From Gordonia polyisoprenivorans NBRC 16320 = JCM 10675 (GTDB lineage: Bacteria; Actinomycetota; Actinomycetes; Mycobacteriales; Mycobacteriaceae), in assembly GCF_000241325.1 (NCBI RefSeq), contig NZ_BAEI01000031.1, positions 372,001-436,000 of the forward strand: a stretch of DNA of 64,000 nt, written 5' to 3'. The notes below the pieces were generated by a model, which was not told the origin of the DNA, made no database searches, and saw only the letters and a program-made list of their open reading frames with translations. A program made the position numbers and the translations under genes. Shown in pieces: positions 16,349-24,801 of the stretch; the first letter of the stretch is position 1; each line of letters opens with the position of its first letter.

Positions 16349-17521
16349 GTGGAGAAGACGCGCACAGGCAAGTCGCATACAGGCGAGTCGCACGCAGGGC
16401 AACAACCGAGTGGAGTCGGTCGCCGGCCGGTTCGTGACCTCATTCGCGAATGGTCACGCTCCGGCGACGAGGGCCGGTGGCTACGCGAGTTCTGCGCGCG
16501 GCGCGGGTGGGGACGATTCCTGGCGCACTGCTGTGCCCTCGGCGGGCTGGTGATGGCTCTGGCGGTGCTGTTCAATGCGATCGTGGGCGCGCAATTGGCC
16601 TACTCGAGCAGCCGGTTGGTCATGTGGATCTGCGTGGCGGTGGGGGTGCTGTGGGCGCTGCGCTGGCTGGGGCCATGGCCCAACCAGCGCGAGATCGTCG
16701 GGCTGGTCATCGTCGGGGACATCACCATCGGCGCCGCCTGTCTGCAACACTCCGACCGCATCACCGGTATCGCCGGCATCTCGTTCTTCGCCGTCCTCGG
16801 CATCGTGGTGGCACTGTTCTCCACCCCGAGCGTGCAGGCCGTCCACCTCACCGTCACGGGCGTGGTGCTCGTGGTCCTGCTGATCTTGCTGGGCCGGGAG
16901 CAGGGTATCGCCGTGCTCGTCGGGGTCGGGATGCCGAAGGCGTTGGGGGAGATGATGGTGTGTGCGGGCCTGCCGGTCGTGCAGTTCGCATACTGGGTGA
17001 TGCGTACCAACGCCGACGACTCACTGTGCGATCCGTTGACCGGCGTCGCCAACCGGCGTGGCCTCGTCGACCATCTGGCACGTCTCGACGCCGAGTCCGT
17101 GGTGCACCCGGTCTCCGGTGAGGCGTGCGGCGTGATGTTGGTCGACGTCGACGACTTCAAACACGTCAACGACACCTTCGGGCACGGTGCCGGCGACGCC
17201 GCGCTCACCCGGGTGGCTGACGTACTCACCGAGGTCTTCGGTCCCGAGGCACTCATCGCGCGCGTCGGTGGCGACGAATTCGTGGTCATCGGCCGGGTCG
17301 GTGACCACCGGTTCCGGGCATGCGCCCGGGCCGCCGCCCGCGCGATCAGTGCGTTCCCGGACCCGTCGATCACGGTGTCGACCGGAATCGCCACCGCAGC
17401 AGAGCCGTTGTCGGCCAACCTGTTCGACGAGCTGGTCGAACAGGCCGATCAGGCCATGTACCGGGCGAAGGGTCGCGGGCGCCCGCGGCGAGATGGAGTG
17501 GCGTCGGAGAACATCGCGTGA
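16349..17521 (+). CDS. Membrane diguanylate cyclase (GGDEF)
   Basis: This is a 390-aa protein. About 70 polar residues (with KSHTGESHAG) precede six or so hydrophobic segments at ~75-225, then a GGDEF domain at ~230-375. The active-site loop reads RVGGDEFVVI, and the substrate-binding DPLTGVANRRGL and DVDDFKHVNDTFGHGAGD motifs are intact, so it should make cyclic di-GMP. No EAL domain or inhibitory RxxD site is obvious. GTG 16349 is chosen because GGGGAGG ends 8 nt upstream; upstream TTG and GTG codons are weaker. Confidence 0.88.
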   Translation: MEKTRTGKSHTGESHAGQQPSGVGRRPVRDLIREWSRSGDEGRWLREFCARRGWGRFLAHCCALGGLVMALAVLFNAIVGAQLAYSSSRLVMWICVAVGVLWALRWLGPWPNQREIVGLVIVGDITIGAACLQHSDRITGIAGISFFAVLGIVVALFSTPSVQAVHLTVTGVVLVVLLILLGREQGIAVLVGVGMPKALGEMMVCAGLPVVQFAYWVMRTNADDSLCDPLTGVANRRGLVDHLARLDAESVVHPVSGEACGVMLVDVDDFKHVNDTFGHGAGDAALTRVADVLTEVFGPEALIARVGGDEFVVIGRVGDHRFRACARAAARAISAFPDPSITVSTGIATAAEPLSANLFDELVEQADQAMYRAKGRGRPRRDGVASENIA

Positions 17522-17533
17522 CGGGTGGGTGAC

Positions 17534-18616
17534 TCAGTCCGGCTGGTGATACGCGCTGGGGCCGGCCGCGGCAGGAGCTTCATACGGGGTGGCCGGGAGC
17601 CCGAAGCGGGCGAAGTCCTGCTCCATGGTCTCGCTGAAGAAGGCGACCACGTGGGCGACCGCACGGGCTTCGGGGTCCAACTCGAGAACCTGCAGTTGGA
17701 ACGGACGATGGACGCCGTCGGGCTCGCGCATGTACAAACCGAAGGCCGGCTGCCCGTTGGCGATGGTGGGCAGCAGGATCTGATCGCCTGCCTTCTCGGC
17801 AGGGCAATTGCCGCGGATGAGCGTGCCGATGGCTTCGCCGCCGAGATACCAACCGGTGAACGGCGGCATCTCCCAGATCGACGAATCGGTGAACATGTCG
17901 ACGATGGCGTCGACGTCGTAGCGTTCGAAGGCCGACACGTACTTGGCCAGTAACTCGCGCTTCGCGTCGTCATCGAGTGTGGATACCGAATCCTCTTCGG
18001 TGCGAACATTTTTCAGCTGCTCCCGAGCGCGCTGAAGCAGACTGTTGACGGTGGCGGTGGTGACGCCGATGGTGTCGGCGACCTCGGCTGCCTTCCACTG
18101 CAACACATCCCGCAGGATCAGAACGGCGCGCTGACGCTCGGGCAAGTGCTGCAGGGCGGCGATGAACGCGAGACGAATGGATTCGCGTGCGCCGACGACA
18201 TAGGCGGGGTCGGCGTCGTCGCCCGGCGTGATCTCGTCGACGGTGCCGGCGTACGGCTCGAGCCAGGGGACCTCGTGGTCCTGGGTGAGGGTGTCGGTGG
18301 GGTCGTACGCGTCGCCGCCGAGTCCGGACGGCAGCGGGCGACGCTGGCTGCTGCCCAGCGCCGTCAAGCAGGTGTTGGTGGCGATCTTGTGCAGCCAGGT
18401 GCGGACCGACGCGCGCCGGTCGAACTTCGCATACCCGCGCCACGCGCGTAGATAGGTTTCCTGGGTGAGATCCTCGGCGTCGTGATGCGACCCCATCATG
18501 CGGTAACAGTGGGCGATGATCTCGCGGCGGAAGGGCTCGGTGGCCGCCAGGAACTCGGCGTCGGAGGGGCCGGAGGACAGAGTCGTCGCCGGAGGAGTGG
18601 CGGGGGTGACGGACAT
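17534..18616 (-). CDS. ECF sigma factor with SnoaL-like C-terminal domain (SigG-like)
   Basis: This is a 360-aa sigma factor. Region 2 is at ~25-95 (FRREIIAHCYRMMGSHHDAEDLTQETYLRAWRGYAKFD) and region 4 at ~150-205 (LPERQRAVLILRDVLQWKAAEVADTIGVTTATVNSLLQRAREQL). A C-terminal ~130 residues form a SnoaL/NTF2-like domain (YVSAFERYDVDAIVDMFTDSSIWEMPPF). This layout is that of actinobacterial SigG/SigJ-type ECF factors, where the extra domain replaces an anti-sigma factor in regulation. No anti-sigma gene is adjacent, which agrees. ATG 18616 has no clear Shine-Dalgarno. Confidence 0.9.
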   Translation of the reverse strand: MSVTPATPPATTLSSGPSDAEFLAATEPFRREIIAHCYRMMGSHHDAEDLTQETYLRAWRGYAKFDRRASVRTWLHKIATNTCLTALGSSQRRPLPSGLGGDAYDPTDTLTQDHEVPWLEPYAGTVDEITPGDDADPAYVVGARESIRLAFIAALQHLPERQRAVLILRDVLQWKAAEVADTIGVTTATVNSLLQRAREQLKNVRTEEDSVSTLDDDAKRELLAKYVSAFERYDVDAIVDMFTDSSIWEMPPFTGWYLGGEAIGTLIRGNCPAEKAGDQILLPTIANGQPAFGLYMREPDGVHRPFQLQVLELDPEARAVAHVVAFFSETMEQDFARFGLPATPYEAPAAAGPSAYHQPD

Positions 18617-18851
18617 GCAGACAAGGCTACGACGGCCCCCCGACAGCTTCCAGGCGATTGACAGACTCACGACCCGGTGGCGGCCCCGGCGACTTTTGTG
18701 CGGCGTGCGTCAAACCCGGGTCGACGCACCACGGTCGGCCTATCATCGCCGGTGAGCGCCCATGTGTGCAGGTCAGGGCGCGTGTTGCCAGGTGTGACGT
18801 GTGCACGTGCGCGCTTGCGGATGCGGCGCGCCGATTGCTAGCTTGAGGTCC
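18617..18851. promoter_or_regulatory. Sigma-factor/leader intergenic region with leaderless promoter
   Basis: This 235-bp gap lies between the divergent sigma-factor and leader-ORF genes. At its right end the extended -10 TGC-TAGCTT (18836-18844) is followed by 7 nt and the ATG of the cysteine-rich leader, so transcription should begin at that A. A short GTGCAC-centred dyad occurs near 18800. I recognise nothing else. Confidence 0.55.
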
Positions 18852-18959
18852 ATGACGTGCAGCGAGAACAGACGCATCCCGGAGGTGACCTACATGATCA
18901 CCGCCCTGGGTTGTCGTCTGCCGTTCGCTCGTGTCCTGTGTTGTTGTCGAATGTCCTGA
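18852..18959 (+). CDS. Cysteine-rich leader peptide, candidate Cys-responsive attenuator
   Basis: This is a 35-codon ORF read MTCSENRRIPEVTYMI then TALGCRLPFARVLCCCRMS. It has five cysteines, three of them consecutive near the end. ATG 18852 sits exactly 7 nt after an extended -10 box, so it is probably leaderless. A second in-frame ATG at 18894 follows GGAGGTGA by 5 nt and would give a 21-aa form. In mycobacteria, leaderless poly-Cys short ORFs control downstream genes by ribosome stalling when cysteinyl-tRNA is scarce. The next gene is a ROK regulator 180 bp on. Calling it an attenuator is inference from sequence and family knowledge. Confidence 0.7.
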   Translation: MTCSENRRIPEVTYMITALGCRLPFARVLCCCRMS

Positions 18960-19139
18960 TCGCCGAGTCTCTCAGCGTCCTTTCCCGACGCCCGCGATCT
19001 CCTTCGCCTCTTTGACAACCCTTCCCACAACAACGCCATTCGCGGTGCTGAAAGCCTCGGCGCCGCAGCCCCCGTCGAGACACTCGACCGTTGGACGCCG
19101 ATGGCAGCCTGTGGCACATTCACGAGGACACATTCACTC

Positions 19140-20450
19140 ATGACCGCAACGATCGACCACCGCACCCGCACCACCGTTCCGTCGCCCGCCTCGCCGCGCG
19201 TCGTCCGGCCCCGTCCGATCCCCGGTGGTTCCGCCCGGGTCGATACGCGGGCGCTGCGCAAGGGGGGTCGAGGCATCCACGTAGCGACCCCGCAACTCGA
19301 ACTCTCCACCAAGCCCTCGGCGCTGGTGCTGCGTACCGCCCGACTCTCGGGCCCGGTGTTCCGGGACGAAGCCGCCGAACTCACCGGACTGTCCATCTCG
19401 ACGGTCAACCGCCAGGTCGGCGCACTGCTCAAGGCCGGACTGCTGCGTGAACGCGCCGATCTCGCACCGGCCGGCGCCATCGGGCGGCCGCGACTGCCCT
19501 TCGAACTCAACGTCTCGACGTTCCTGACCCTGGGCATCCACATCGGTTACAAGGTCACCTCCATCACCACGCATGATCTGCTCCACCGCGTGGTCGGCGC
19601 GATCCAGATCCCCACCCCGATCGCCGACACCCCGGAACAGACCCTCGCCGCAATCGGCGAGAGCGCCCAACGCTTTCTCGGCCGCTGGACCACTCGTCGC
19701 GTCCTCTGGGCCGGCGTCGCCGTCGGCGGTCGGGTGTCGCCGGGCGGATTCGTCGACCACCCACGCCTGGGTTGGGAGAACGCTCCGGTCGGGCAGGTCA
19801 TCGCCGAGTCGGTGGGGCTGCCGGTGTCGGTGGCGTCGCATGTGGAGGCCATGGCCGCCGCCGAGCTCGTCGTGAACCCCAGCGGTTCCGACGCCGATCA
19901 GCGGTCGAGCTTCCTGTACTTCTACGCCCGCGAGATGGTCGGGATCGCCTTCAGCGTCGACGGCACCGTGCACACCCCTGCCGGAGGGCCGCCGGTGATC
20001 GGGCACTTCCCTGCGTCGGGTACCACGCTGCTCGACCCGAACCGGACCGGTCGGCTCGAGCCCACCGTGTCGGATACGGGTGTCGTCGAGGCGGCGCAGT
20101 CGCTGAATCTGCCGGTCAACGACATCGAGGGGGTGCTGGCTCTGGCCCGCAGCGGTGACGCGACCGCCCGCGCCCTGCTCGAGGAGCGAGCCCAGGTGCT
20201 CGGCCGTACGGTGGCACTGATCGCCGACATCTTCAACCCCGATCACGTGATCCTCGGTGGGCAGGCCTTCACCGACTACCCGACGACCCTGCCCGTCGTC
20301 GCCGGATCGCTGCGGGAGACCTCGGTGGTGCCCAATCGCGATGTCCGCGTCTCGCATTCGGGCACGACGGTCCAGCAGCAGGCAGCCGGTGCGGTCTCCC
20401 TCGACGCCGTCTACAGCGATCCGCTCGCCGCGCTCGCGGTCACGGAGTAG
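19140..20450 (+). CDS. ROK-family transcriptional regulator (Rv0485-like)
   Basis: This is a 436-aa ROK protein. An N-terminal winged HTH at ~60-115 (ETAELTG-type segment EAAELTGLSISTVNRQVGALLKAGLLRER) precedes the sugar-kinase-like ROK fold (VAVGGRVSPGGFVDHPRLGWENAPV; IFNPDHVILGGQAF). The length and pattern match the mycobacterial regulator Rv0485. The classic ROK zinc motif is not evident. ATG 19140 gives the family length; ATG 19101 is possible. It lies downstream of the poly-Cys leader, suggesting expression linked to cysteine supply. Its target genes are not shown by the sequence. Confidence 0.85.
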   Translation: MTATIDHRTRTTVPSPASPRVVRPRPIPGGSARVDTRALRKGGRGIHVATPQLELSTKPSALVLRTARLSGPVFRDEAAELTGLSISTVNRQVGALLKAGLLRERADLAPAGAIGRPRLPFELNVSTFLTLGIHIGYKVTSITTHDLLHRVVGAIQIPTPIADTPEQTLAAIGESAQRFLGRWTTRRVLWAGVAVGGRVSPGGFVDHPRLGWENAPVGQVIAESVGLPVSVASHVEAMAAAELVVNPSGSDADQRSSFLYFYAREMVGIAFSVDGTVHTPAGGPPVIGHFPASGTTLLDPNRTGRLEPTVSDTGVVEAAQSLNLPVNDIEGVLALARSGDATARALLEERAQVLGRTVALIADIFNPDHVILGGQAFTDYPTTLPVVAGSLRETSVVPNRDVRVSHSGTTVQQQAAGAVSLDAVYSDPLAALAVTE

Positions 20451-20457
20451 GTCGGAA

Positions 20458-20706
20458 ACAGTCTTGGCGCAGGGGGGTCTCGAGGCTTCGTCGCTATCGC
20501 TCCTACGCACCTCGACCATCGGGGCAAGCGCATCGACCATCGGGATGGGTGCACGCTTCTCGATGGTCGAGGTGTGACGACCCCCTGTGGCGAGGGGCCT
20601 CGAGGCCGCCGTCGGCTGGTGCTGGTTCGGAATCGGCGTCGGCGCAGGGGGTCTCGAACCGGTGGTAAGCACGTCGACCATCGGCGGCGGGGTGCTCCCT
20701 GCCGGG
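20458..20706. repeat. Intergenic repeat block with CACCTCGACCATCG motifs
   Basis: The region between the ROK gene and the convergent permease has no gene. CACCTCGACCATCG (20508-20521) and CGATGGTCGAGGTG (20561-20574) are perfect 14-bp inverted arms. ATCGACCATCGGG recurs at 20532-20543, and GTCGACCATCGG again near 20679. GGGGGTCTCGA occurs at ~20473 and again at ~20657. This composite, degenerate layout resembles the dispersed repeats known from Gordonia-like genomes, and it could also act as a convergent terminator. Confidence 0.6.
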
Positions 20707-21563
20707 TCAGTCGGCCGTGCGCTTGGCGTAGTTGCGCAATGCGAACGGGGAGAAGATCGCGGTCAAGATGATCGCCCAGATGAGCGTTGCCAGTTCGGGA
20801 TGACGCAGCGGCCAGGCGGCGTCGGCCGCGGCGTCGGGGCCGTTGCCCCAGAGCACGCGCATCGCCTGAACCAGCGCCGACATCGGGTTCCATTCGGCGA
20901 TCGCCCGCAGCCACGACTGCATGTTCTGCGTGGGCACGAAGGCGTTGGAGACGAAGGTGATCGGGAACAGGATCGAGAACATGAACCCGTTGACGGCCTC
21001 GACACTGCGCAGCCACGAACCGATCAGCACACCGAACCAGATCATCCCGAAACCGAAGAGCAGCACCAGCGCGAAACCCAACGCGCCCTCGGCGACCGAG
21101 GTGGTGATCCGCCAGCCGATGATCAGCCCGGTCAGGGCCATCACGACGATGCCGATCGAGGAGTGGATGAGGCTGGCGATGCTGCGTCCGACCAGCACCG
21201 AGGACCGACGGATGGGCAACGACCGGAAGCGGTCGACGATGCCCTTCTCCAGGTCGGCGGTGATCCCGGTGGCGACGATGAACGCGGTGAACACGATCGT
21301 CTGTCCCATGATGCCGGGCAACAGATATTCCTTGTAGCTCACCCCGGGTACGCCGAGGCTGATCGCCGGACCGAAGACGAAGGCGAACAGCACCACGAAC
21401 ATGATCGGCTGAATCGTCACATCCGATAGCATCTCGGCATGCGTCGGGTATGGATGAGATTGCGGCGCACCATGATCCAGGACTGCTGCGCCAGGTTCGT
21501 CTGGTGTACCGCAGGCCGGTCGGTACGGGCGGTCGCGGTGGTGGAGGCACTCGTGGTGGTCAT
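20707..21563 (-). pseudogene. ABC-2 drug-type permease, split by apparent 1-bp deletion
   Basis: Two minus-strand frames together make a normal DrrB-like permease. The first starts at ATG 21563 (MTTTSASTTATARTD...QQSWIMVRRNLIHTRRMP) and overlaps the ATPase stop as ATGA. The second runs from about 21432 to 20707 (MLSDVTIQPIMFVVLFAFVFG ... LRNYAKRTAD) with six membrane segments. The junction reads ATGCCGAGATGCTATCG; one extra G after CCG would restore MPEMLSDV. So a base seems missing at ~21434-21437. It may be a sequencing error, a real mutation, or reinitiation at ATG 21432 could still make the membrane part. With the upstream ATPase it would export hydrophobic drugs or lipids. Confidence 0.8.
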
Positions 21564-22573
21564 GCTGCTCCTTCGTTGGCCGACTCGTCGTCGGCAGGGG
21601 CGTCTTCGGCGCGATGGCCGGTGAGGGAGAGGAAGACGTCGTCGAGGCTCGGACGGACCAGGCCGAGGTCGTCGACGGCGATCTGTGAGTCGTCGAACCA
21701 GCCGGCGATGCGCGTCAGATCCGACAATCCCGCGGCAGCGGTGGTGACGGTCCGCGCGTTCTCGTCGACGAAGACCTCGTTGCCGCTGCGCGACAGCAGG
21801 TCCCGTGCTTGCGGGAGGTCGGCGTCGTCGGAGACGGTGATCACCACGCTGGCCGCGCCTGCCTGTTGTTTCAGCTGCAGCGGGGTGCCGTGGGCGATGA
21901 TCGCGCCGCGGTCGATGACGACGATGTCGTCGGCGAGCTGATCGGCTTCCTCCAGGTACTGGGTGGTCAGCAACAAGGTGGTTCCGGACTTCACCAACTC
22001 GCGCAACACGTCCCACAGTTCGTTGCGGCTGCGCGGATCGAGGCCGGTGGTCGGTTCGTCGAGGAACAGCACCGGTGGTGCGGCCAGGAGGCTCACGGCC
22101 AGGTCGAGTCGTCGGCGCATACCACCCGAGTACGAGCGGACCTGTTTGTCGGCGGCATCGGTCAACGAGAACTGTTCGAGGAGTTCGTCGCCGCGCCGGG
22201 CGAGGTCGCGACGGCCGATGCCGTAGAGCCCGCCGATCATCTTGAGATTCTCGCGACCGGTGAGGATCTCATCCACGGTGGCGGCCTGCCCGGTCAACCC
22301 CATGTTCCGGCGCACCGCGTCGGGTTCGGCGATGACGTCGTGACCGGCGATGCGCGCGGTGCCACTGGTCGGGGTGGACAGCGTCGTCATCATGCGCACG
22401 ATCGTCGTCTTGCCGGCGCCGTTGGGGCCGAGCAGCCCGAGAACCGATCCCGGGGCCACGGAGAACGACACGCCGTCGACGGCGGTGAAGTCGCCGAAGG
22501 TCTTGACCAGATCGACGGCTTCGATCGCGGGATGGTCGCCGAATGCGGCTCCTGAGGAGGGTGCTGCGGTCAT
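21560..22573 (-). CDS. ABC exporter ATP-binding protein (DrrA-like)
   Basis: This is a 337-aa ATPase. Walker A is GPNGAGKTT (~residue 50), the signature SYSGGMRRRLDLA (~145), Walker B VLFLDEPTTGLDP (~165), and the switch His is replaced by TTQYLEEAD as in DrrA. A C-terminal ~100-residue extension (QQAGAASVVITVSDDADL...RPSLDDVFLSLTGH) is typical of DrrA-type daunorubicin or lipid exporters. Its stop overlaps the start of the permease gene. The substrate is unknown; the partner permease appears frameshifted. Confidence 0.93.
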   Translation of the reverse strand: MTAAPSSGAAFGDHPAIEAVDLVKTFGDFTAVDGVSFSVAPGSVLGLLGPNGAGKTTIVRMMTTLSTPTSGTARIAGHDVIAEPDAVRRNMGLTGQAATVDEILTGRENLKMIGGLYGIGRRDLARRGDELLEQFSLTDAADKQVRSYSGGMRRRLDLAVSLLAAPPVLFLDEPTTGLDPRSRNELWDVLRELVKSGTTLLLTTQYLEEADQLADDIVVIDRGAIIAHGTPLQLKQQAGAASVVITVSDDADLPQARDLLSRSGNEVFVDENARTVTTAAAGLSDLTRIAGWFDDSQIAVDDLGLVRPSLDDVFLSLTGHRAEDAPADDESANEGAA

Positions 22574-22745
22574 GGTTCTCCACGCTAGTAGACGGAACGG
22601 GTGGGTTGGCCAGCGATTTTCTCGGCGCCGGCAGTGCTCGCAGGTATGGACCGCGAGCGCATGCGCAATTCATCGGTGAACGAGCAAACACACGTCGAAT
22701 ACCGCGAATACGGCTGGTGAGCGACGATCTCTCCGATTCTGCGGA

Positions 22746-22758
22746 TAAGCTACGTGCC
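22746..22758 (+). promoter_or_regulatory. Leaderless promoter of the molybdate regulator gene
   Basis: TAAGCT (22746-22751) followed by 7 nt ends at ATG 22759, the same spacing as other putative leaderless promoters in this window. No Shine-Dalgarno is present. Confidence 0.5.
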
Positions 22759-23178
22759 ATGCCCTCGATCCGGATCCGTGATGCGGCGCTTCTGCTGGGA
22801 GTCAGCGACGACACCGTGCGGCGATGGATTGCGGCCGGAACGTTACCCGCGAGCACCGACAACGCTGCCGGGTCGGCCGGCGGGGTCACGACGGTCGACG
22901 GTGCGCGCCTGGCCGAGATCGCCGTCGAACGCGCCCACGCCGATGCCGCGACATCGCCGATGCTGACCTCGGCGCGCAACCGGTTCACCGGATTGGTCAC
23001 CGATGTCGAGATGGACGGGGTGATGGCCAAGGTGGGTCTGCAATGCGGGCCGTTCGCCGTGACCTCGCTGATGAGCGCCGAGGCGGCCCGCGAACTCGAA
23101 CTCGAGCCAGGTGTCGTGGCGACCGCGGTGGTCAAGGCAACCACCGTCATCGTCGAACGTGCCGCCGCGGATTTGTGA
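22759..23178 (+). CDS. HTH-TOBE (Mop) molybdate-responsive protein
   Basis: This is a 139-aa protein. An N-terminal excisionase/MerR-like HTH (MPSIRIRDAALLLGVSDDTVRRWIAAGTLP) is joined to a Mop/TOBE domain at ~70-139 (SARNRFTGLVTDVEMDGVMAKVGLQ...EPGVVATAVVKATTVIVER) that binds molybdate. It is the first gene before modABC and is probably its molybdate-sensing regulator. The start is set by the leaderless promoter; GTG 22717 would add 14 residues of unlikely sequence. Confidence 0.88.
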   Translation: MPSIRIRDAALLLGVSDDTVRRWIAAGTLPASTDNAAGSAGGVTTVDGARLAEIAVERAHADAATSPMLTSARNRFTGLVTDVEMDGVMAKVGLQCGPFAVTSLMSAEAARELELEPGVVATAVVKATTVIVERAAADL

Positions 23179-23233
23179 CCCGTCGTTCAGTGAGCGATCC
23201 CGATATCTCCCGTAACCCCGACAAGGAGTACAG

Positions 23234-24001
23234 ATGACCACGGTTCGACGTGTGACCCGCTTGGCGTGCCTGGCGAGCGCCGCAGCGCTCATCACCGGCC
23301 TCGCGGCGGGTTGTTCTTCCGACGACAACGACAAGACCCCGCTGACGGTCTACGCGGCGGCGTCGCTGAAGAAGACGTTCACCGAGATCGAGACCGCCTA
23401 TGAGAAGCAGCATTCCGACGTCGATGTCACGCTGAACTTCGCCGGGTCGTCGGCGCTGGTGAATCAGATCAAGCAGGGTGCCTCCGCCGATGTCATCGCG
23501 ACCGCCGACGAACCGACCATGGGCAAGCTCGGCGGTCTCGTGAACGCGCCGCAGGTCTTCGCCCGCAACACCCTGGTGATCGTGACCGCGAACGGAAATC
23601 CCAAGCAGGTGCGGGATTTCGCGAGCCTGTCCGATCCGTCGATCCGCACCGTGGTGTGCGCCGTCGAGGTGCCCTGTGGTGCGGCCACCGCCGAGGTCGA
23701 ACGCAATACCGGCGTCGACGTCAAGCCGGTGAGCGAGGAGTCGTCGGTGACCGCGGTACTCACCAAGGTCACCTCCGGTGAGGCCGACGCCGGACTGGTC
23801 TACGTCACCGACGCGAAGACGGTGCCCGGCAAGGTGACGGTGGTCGACGACGCAGCCTTCGGCAAGGTCGTCAACAACTATCCGATCGCGACGCTCAAGG
23901 CGAGCAAACATCAGCAGCAGGCAACCGATTTCATGAGCTTCGTGCTCGGCGAGACCGGTCAGAAGATCCTCACCGACGCCGGTTTCGCCGCGCCGAACTG
24001 A
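23234..24001 (+). CDS. modA: Molybdate ABC transporter substrate-binding lipoprotein
   Basis: This is a 255-aa periplasmic-type binding protein. The lipoprotein signal runs to the lipobox LAAGC (Cys at 27), then SSDDNDK. The mature protein starts LTVYAAASLKKTFTEIETAYE, the ModA signature, with the oxyanion-binding FAGSSALVNQI. It captures molybdate or tungstate outside the membrane and hands it to ModB. AAGGAG lies upstream of the ATG. It is first in the modABC order and 55 bp after the TOBE gene. Confidence 0.95.
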   Translation: MTTVRRVTRLACLASAAALITGLAAGCSSDDNDKTPLTVYAAASLKKTFTEIETAYEKQHSDVDVTLNFAGSSALVNQIKQGASADVIATADEPTMGKLGGLVNAPQVFARNTLVIVTANGNPKQVRDFASLSDPSIRTVVCAVEVPCGAATAEVERNTGVDVKPVSEESSVTAVLTKVTSGEADAGLVYVTDAKTVPGKVTVVDDAAFGKVVNNYPIATLKASKHQQQATDFMSFVLGETGQKILTDAGFAAPN

Positions 24002-24018
24002 CCCTCGCCGATCTCCGG

Positions 24019-24801
24019 ATGCGCCGCGTTCCCCGATGGATTCATCTGCCCGCCCTGCTGGGGGTGGCGCTGATCCTCATCGGGCCCCTGGCGATCATCG
24101 TGCGGATGCCGTGGGGGATCTTCGTCTCCTCGGTGACCTCACCGGATTCCGTTGCGGCACTGCGGTTGGGGGTGGTCACCGCGGTGGTGTCCACCGTGGT
24201 CTGCGTGGTACTCGGGGTGCCGATGGCCATCGTGTTCGCCCGCTACGACGGCGTCGTCGTCCGGGTCGTCCGCGCACTGGTTCTGCTCCCGCTGGTGTTG
24301 CCGCCGGTGGTCGGGGGAGTGGCCTTGCTCTATGCGCTCGGTCGATACGGTCTCGTCGGACAGTACCTCGACCGCGTCGGCATCACGCTGGCCTTCACCA
24401 CTCCGGCGGTGGTGATCGCGCAAACCTTTGTGGCACTGCCCTTTCTGGTGCTCAGCGTGGAGGGCGCGTTGCGCAGTGGTGATCAGGGGTTCGAGCGGAT
24501 CGCGGCGACTCTCGGTGCGTCACCGACGCGCACCCTGTGGCGGGTGACGCTGCCCATGGCGCGTCCGGCGCTGCTGGCCGGTGGGGTCCTGGCATTCGCC
24601 CGTGCACTCGGCGAGTTCGGTGCCACCATCACCTTCGCCGGGAACCTTCCCGGAACCACGCAGACCGCACCGCTCAAGATCTACCTCGACGCGATCAACG
24701 ACCCGAGTCAGGCGTTGCCGCTCGCCCTGGTGTTGATGGTCGTGGCCCTGGTGATCGTCGTCGGTGTCCACCTGCGACGCTCGACCGTGGTGGCGGCGTG
24801 A
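24019..24801 (+). CDS. modB: Molybdate ABC transporter permease
   Basis: This is a 260-aa permease with about six membrane segments and the BPD_transp_1 EAA loop around residues 155-185 (GDQGFERIAATLGASPTRTLWRVTLPMARPALLAGG). It forms the ModB homodimer channel for molybdate. It starts 17 bp after modA, and its stop overlaps the modC GTG start, so the operon is tightly coupled. Confidence 0.95.
   Translation: MRRVPRWIHLPALLGVALILIGPLAIIVRMPWGIFVSSVTSPDSVAALRLGVVTAVVSTVVCVVLGVPMAIVFARYDGVVVRVVRALVLLPLVLPPVVGGVALLYALGRYGLVGQYLDRVGITLAFTTPAVVIAQTFVALPFLVLSVEGALRSGDQGFERIAATLGASPTRTLWRVTLPMARPALLAGGVLAFARALGEFGATITFAGNLPGTTQTAPLKIYLDAINDPSQALPLALVLMVVALVIVVGVHLRRSTVVAA

Noticed and set aside
21417..22016. 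A separate protein of 199 residues antisense/overlapping the ABC ATPase
   Set aside because: Only its last ~48 residues are meaningful; they are the N-terminus of the frameshifted permease.
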